A stretch of 64,000 nt of DNA from Steinernema hermaphroditum (Eukaryota > Nematoda > Chromadorea > Rhabditida > Steinernematidae), in assembly GCA_030435675.1 (NCBI GenBank), contig CM059625.1, positions 3,224,001-3,288,000 on the forward strand, in the 5' to 3' direction. A program made the translations under genes and the position numbers. A model generated the notes under the pieces. It saw nothing but the letters and a program-made list of their open reading frames with translations. It was not told the origin of the DNA and did not search any database. Numbering within the stretch: position 1 is the first letter of the stretch; each line of letters starts with the position of its first letter. Positions 63,140 through 64,000 of the stretch are shown piece after piece.

Positions 63140-64000
63140 TCAACGCCGAGATGTTCCGCCGAATCCTGAAATACACAGGTTTCCATGATAAAGCTAAATT
63201 CGCCCGCTACCTGTAGACGTATGTGTTGAGTTTGAAGATGATGACGATCGGTGGTACGCACCACTTGTCGATGGCCCTGGATCGTTATAAGTATCGTAAT
63301 CGGCTTGATATCGACGTCGTTGGTTTGAGCTAAAATCCATCCTTTTATTGCAAGATAATAGGTTGCTTCGAGTTACCTTGAACCAAACATATAGCCTCCT
63401 AAGGCACCAAGACCCGCGCCAGTCCAAAACCCAGGCTCGTATGCACCAGCAGTTCCGCTACTAGACTGATATCTCTTCGTATTCGGATCTGCACTTGTAT
63501 ATGGTGGTGGAGCTGAGGGAGGTGGGTGGAATCCAGGTGGAGGAGGTCCTCCGCCTCCAGGATAGCCTGGACCTCCATGGCCATTGAAGCCACCGTCCGG
63601 TGCGTCCCTCACAGGTCCACGTATAAATATGTACACAATGAAGAGAGCAAACAGGATTAGCACTATATAGAAGAGAACACTGTCACTGGAGTCGCTTGAT
63701 TTGTAATCATCGTTATATTCAAGATTATACTCAAGCTGAAATTAATGTTGTTAGACAAACAGTTGAGACGTGCGATCTTACACCACATGAGCCATGTAAC
63801 ACGTAGGGATCGCCAGGGTGATCAAATCCTTCGCACGACACCGATATCTGCAATAGCAGAAATCATACAATATGGCATTGTACTGAAATCGATACCTGTC
63901 CAAATCTGTACTTCTTCGGCATATCAGCTTTACATTCCCACTGCACATCGACACCATCCGAACCGCGGTTGTAGCATTGAACACTCTTCGGTGTAAACCG
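63140..64000 (-). CDS. SARAF: SARAF/TMEM66 store-operated calcium entry regulator, 5' end outside window
   Basis: Exons within the window: 64000-63896 (partial), 63847-63782, 63735-63377, 63329-63211, 63165-63140, giving 224 residues to the stop. Landmarks match SARAF throughout. The luminal part reads FTPKSVQCYNRGSDGVDVQW, ISVSCEGFDHPGDPYVLHGS and LEYNLEYNDDY. One membrane helix, VLFYIVLILFALFIVYIFI, follows. The cytosolic side has GGPPPPGFHPPPSAPPPY, EPGFWTGAGLGALGGYMFGS, a Ser-rich stretch and the terminal GFGGTSRR, which parallels the GYGGTRRR end of human SARAF. The signal peptide and first luminal block lie beyond the right edge. If the intron at 63330-63376 is retained, the protein would end at a TAA (63373-63375) just after YMFGSR. 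The short paralogue is 674 bp downstream on the same strand. Confidence 0.93.

Overview
This is nuclear DNA from a nematode. The protein genes are cut by many very short GT-AG introns (mostly 42-55 nt). The glucuronosyltransferase has the nematode-type GHSHVNF N-terminus. Several starts lie directly behind 3' splice acceptors, which suits spliced-leader trans-splicing. Tc1/mariner and hAT-like elements occupy the spacers. I cannot name the species. All gene models were spliced by eye from GT/AG sites, frame continuity and family resemblance; there is no transcript evidence behind them.

Layout. 1-6208 has no gene I recognise but holds a striking 0.83-kb foldback element (2181-3028) made of about 33 copies of a 16-bp repeat. 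6209-7874 (+) is an atypical Rho GTPase with Glu in place of the catalytic Gln and no CAAX box. 12752-15304 (-) is a complete 533-aa UDP-glucuronosyltransferase. 17170-19222 carries a mariner relic and, beside it, an apparently intact Tc1/mariner-type transposon with 27-bp inverted repeats. 25813-27560 (-) is a multi-pass acyltransferase-3 protein. 27.6-41.1 kb is a gene desert containing a decayed relative of the intact transposon (34.63-35.19 kb) and a TATA/hairpin cluster (38.67-38.76 kb).

From 41 kb on the window is gene-dense: fatty aldehyde dehydrogenase (ALDH3 type, +), an unrecognised four-pass membrane protein (+) with a hAT-like foldback in its large intron, a possible small gene (+), RAB-39 (+), WDFY2 (-), then after 4.4 kb of spacer the NIM1 kinase (+). 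Two SARAF/TMEM66-family genes follow on the minus strand: a complete short one lacking the cytosolic regulatory region (61577-62465), and a longer canonical one that runs off the right edge (63140-64000).

The genes are mixed housekeeping and membrane-traffic functions, not one pathway. RAB-39 and WDFY2 (endosomal), the SARAF pair (ER calcium entry) and FALDH and UGT (ER detoxification/lipid metabolism) are all endomembrane proteins, but I see no evidence of co-regulation. The observations most worth following up are the 16-bp-repeat foldback, the truncated SARAF paralogue with its duplicated coding tail, and the atypical Rho protein.
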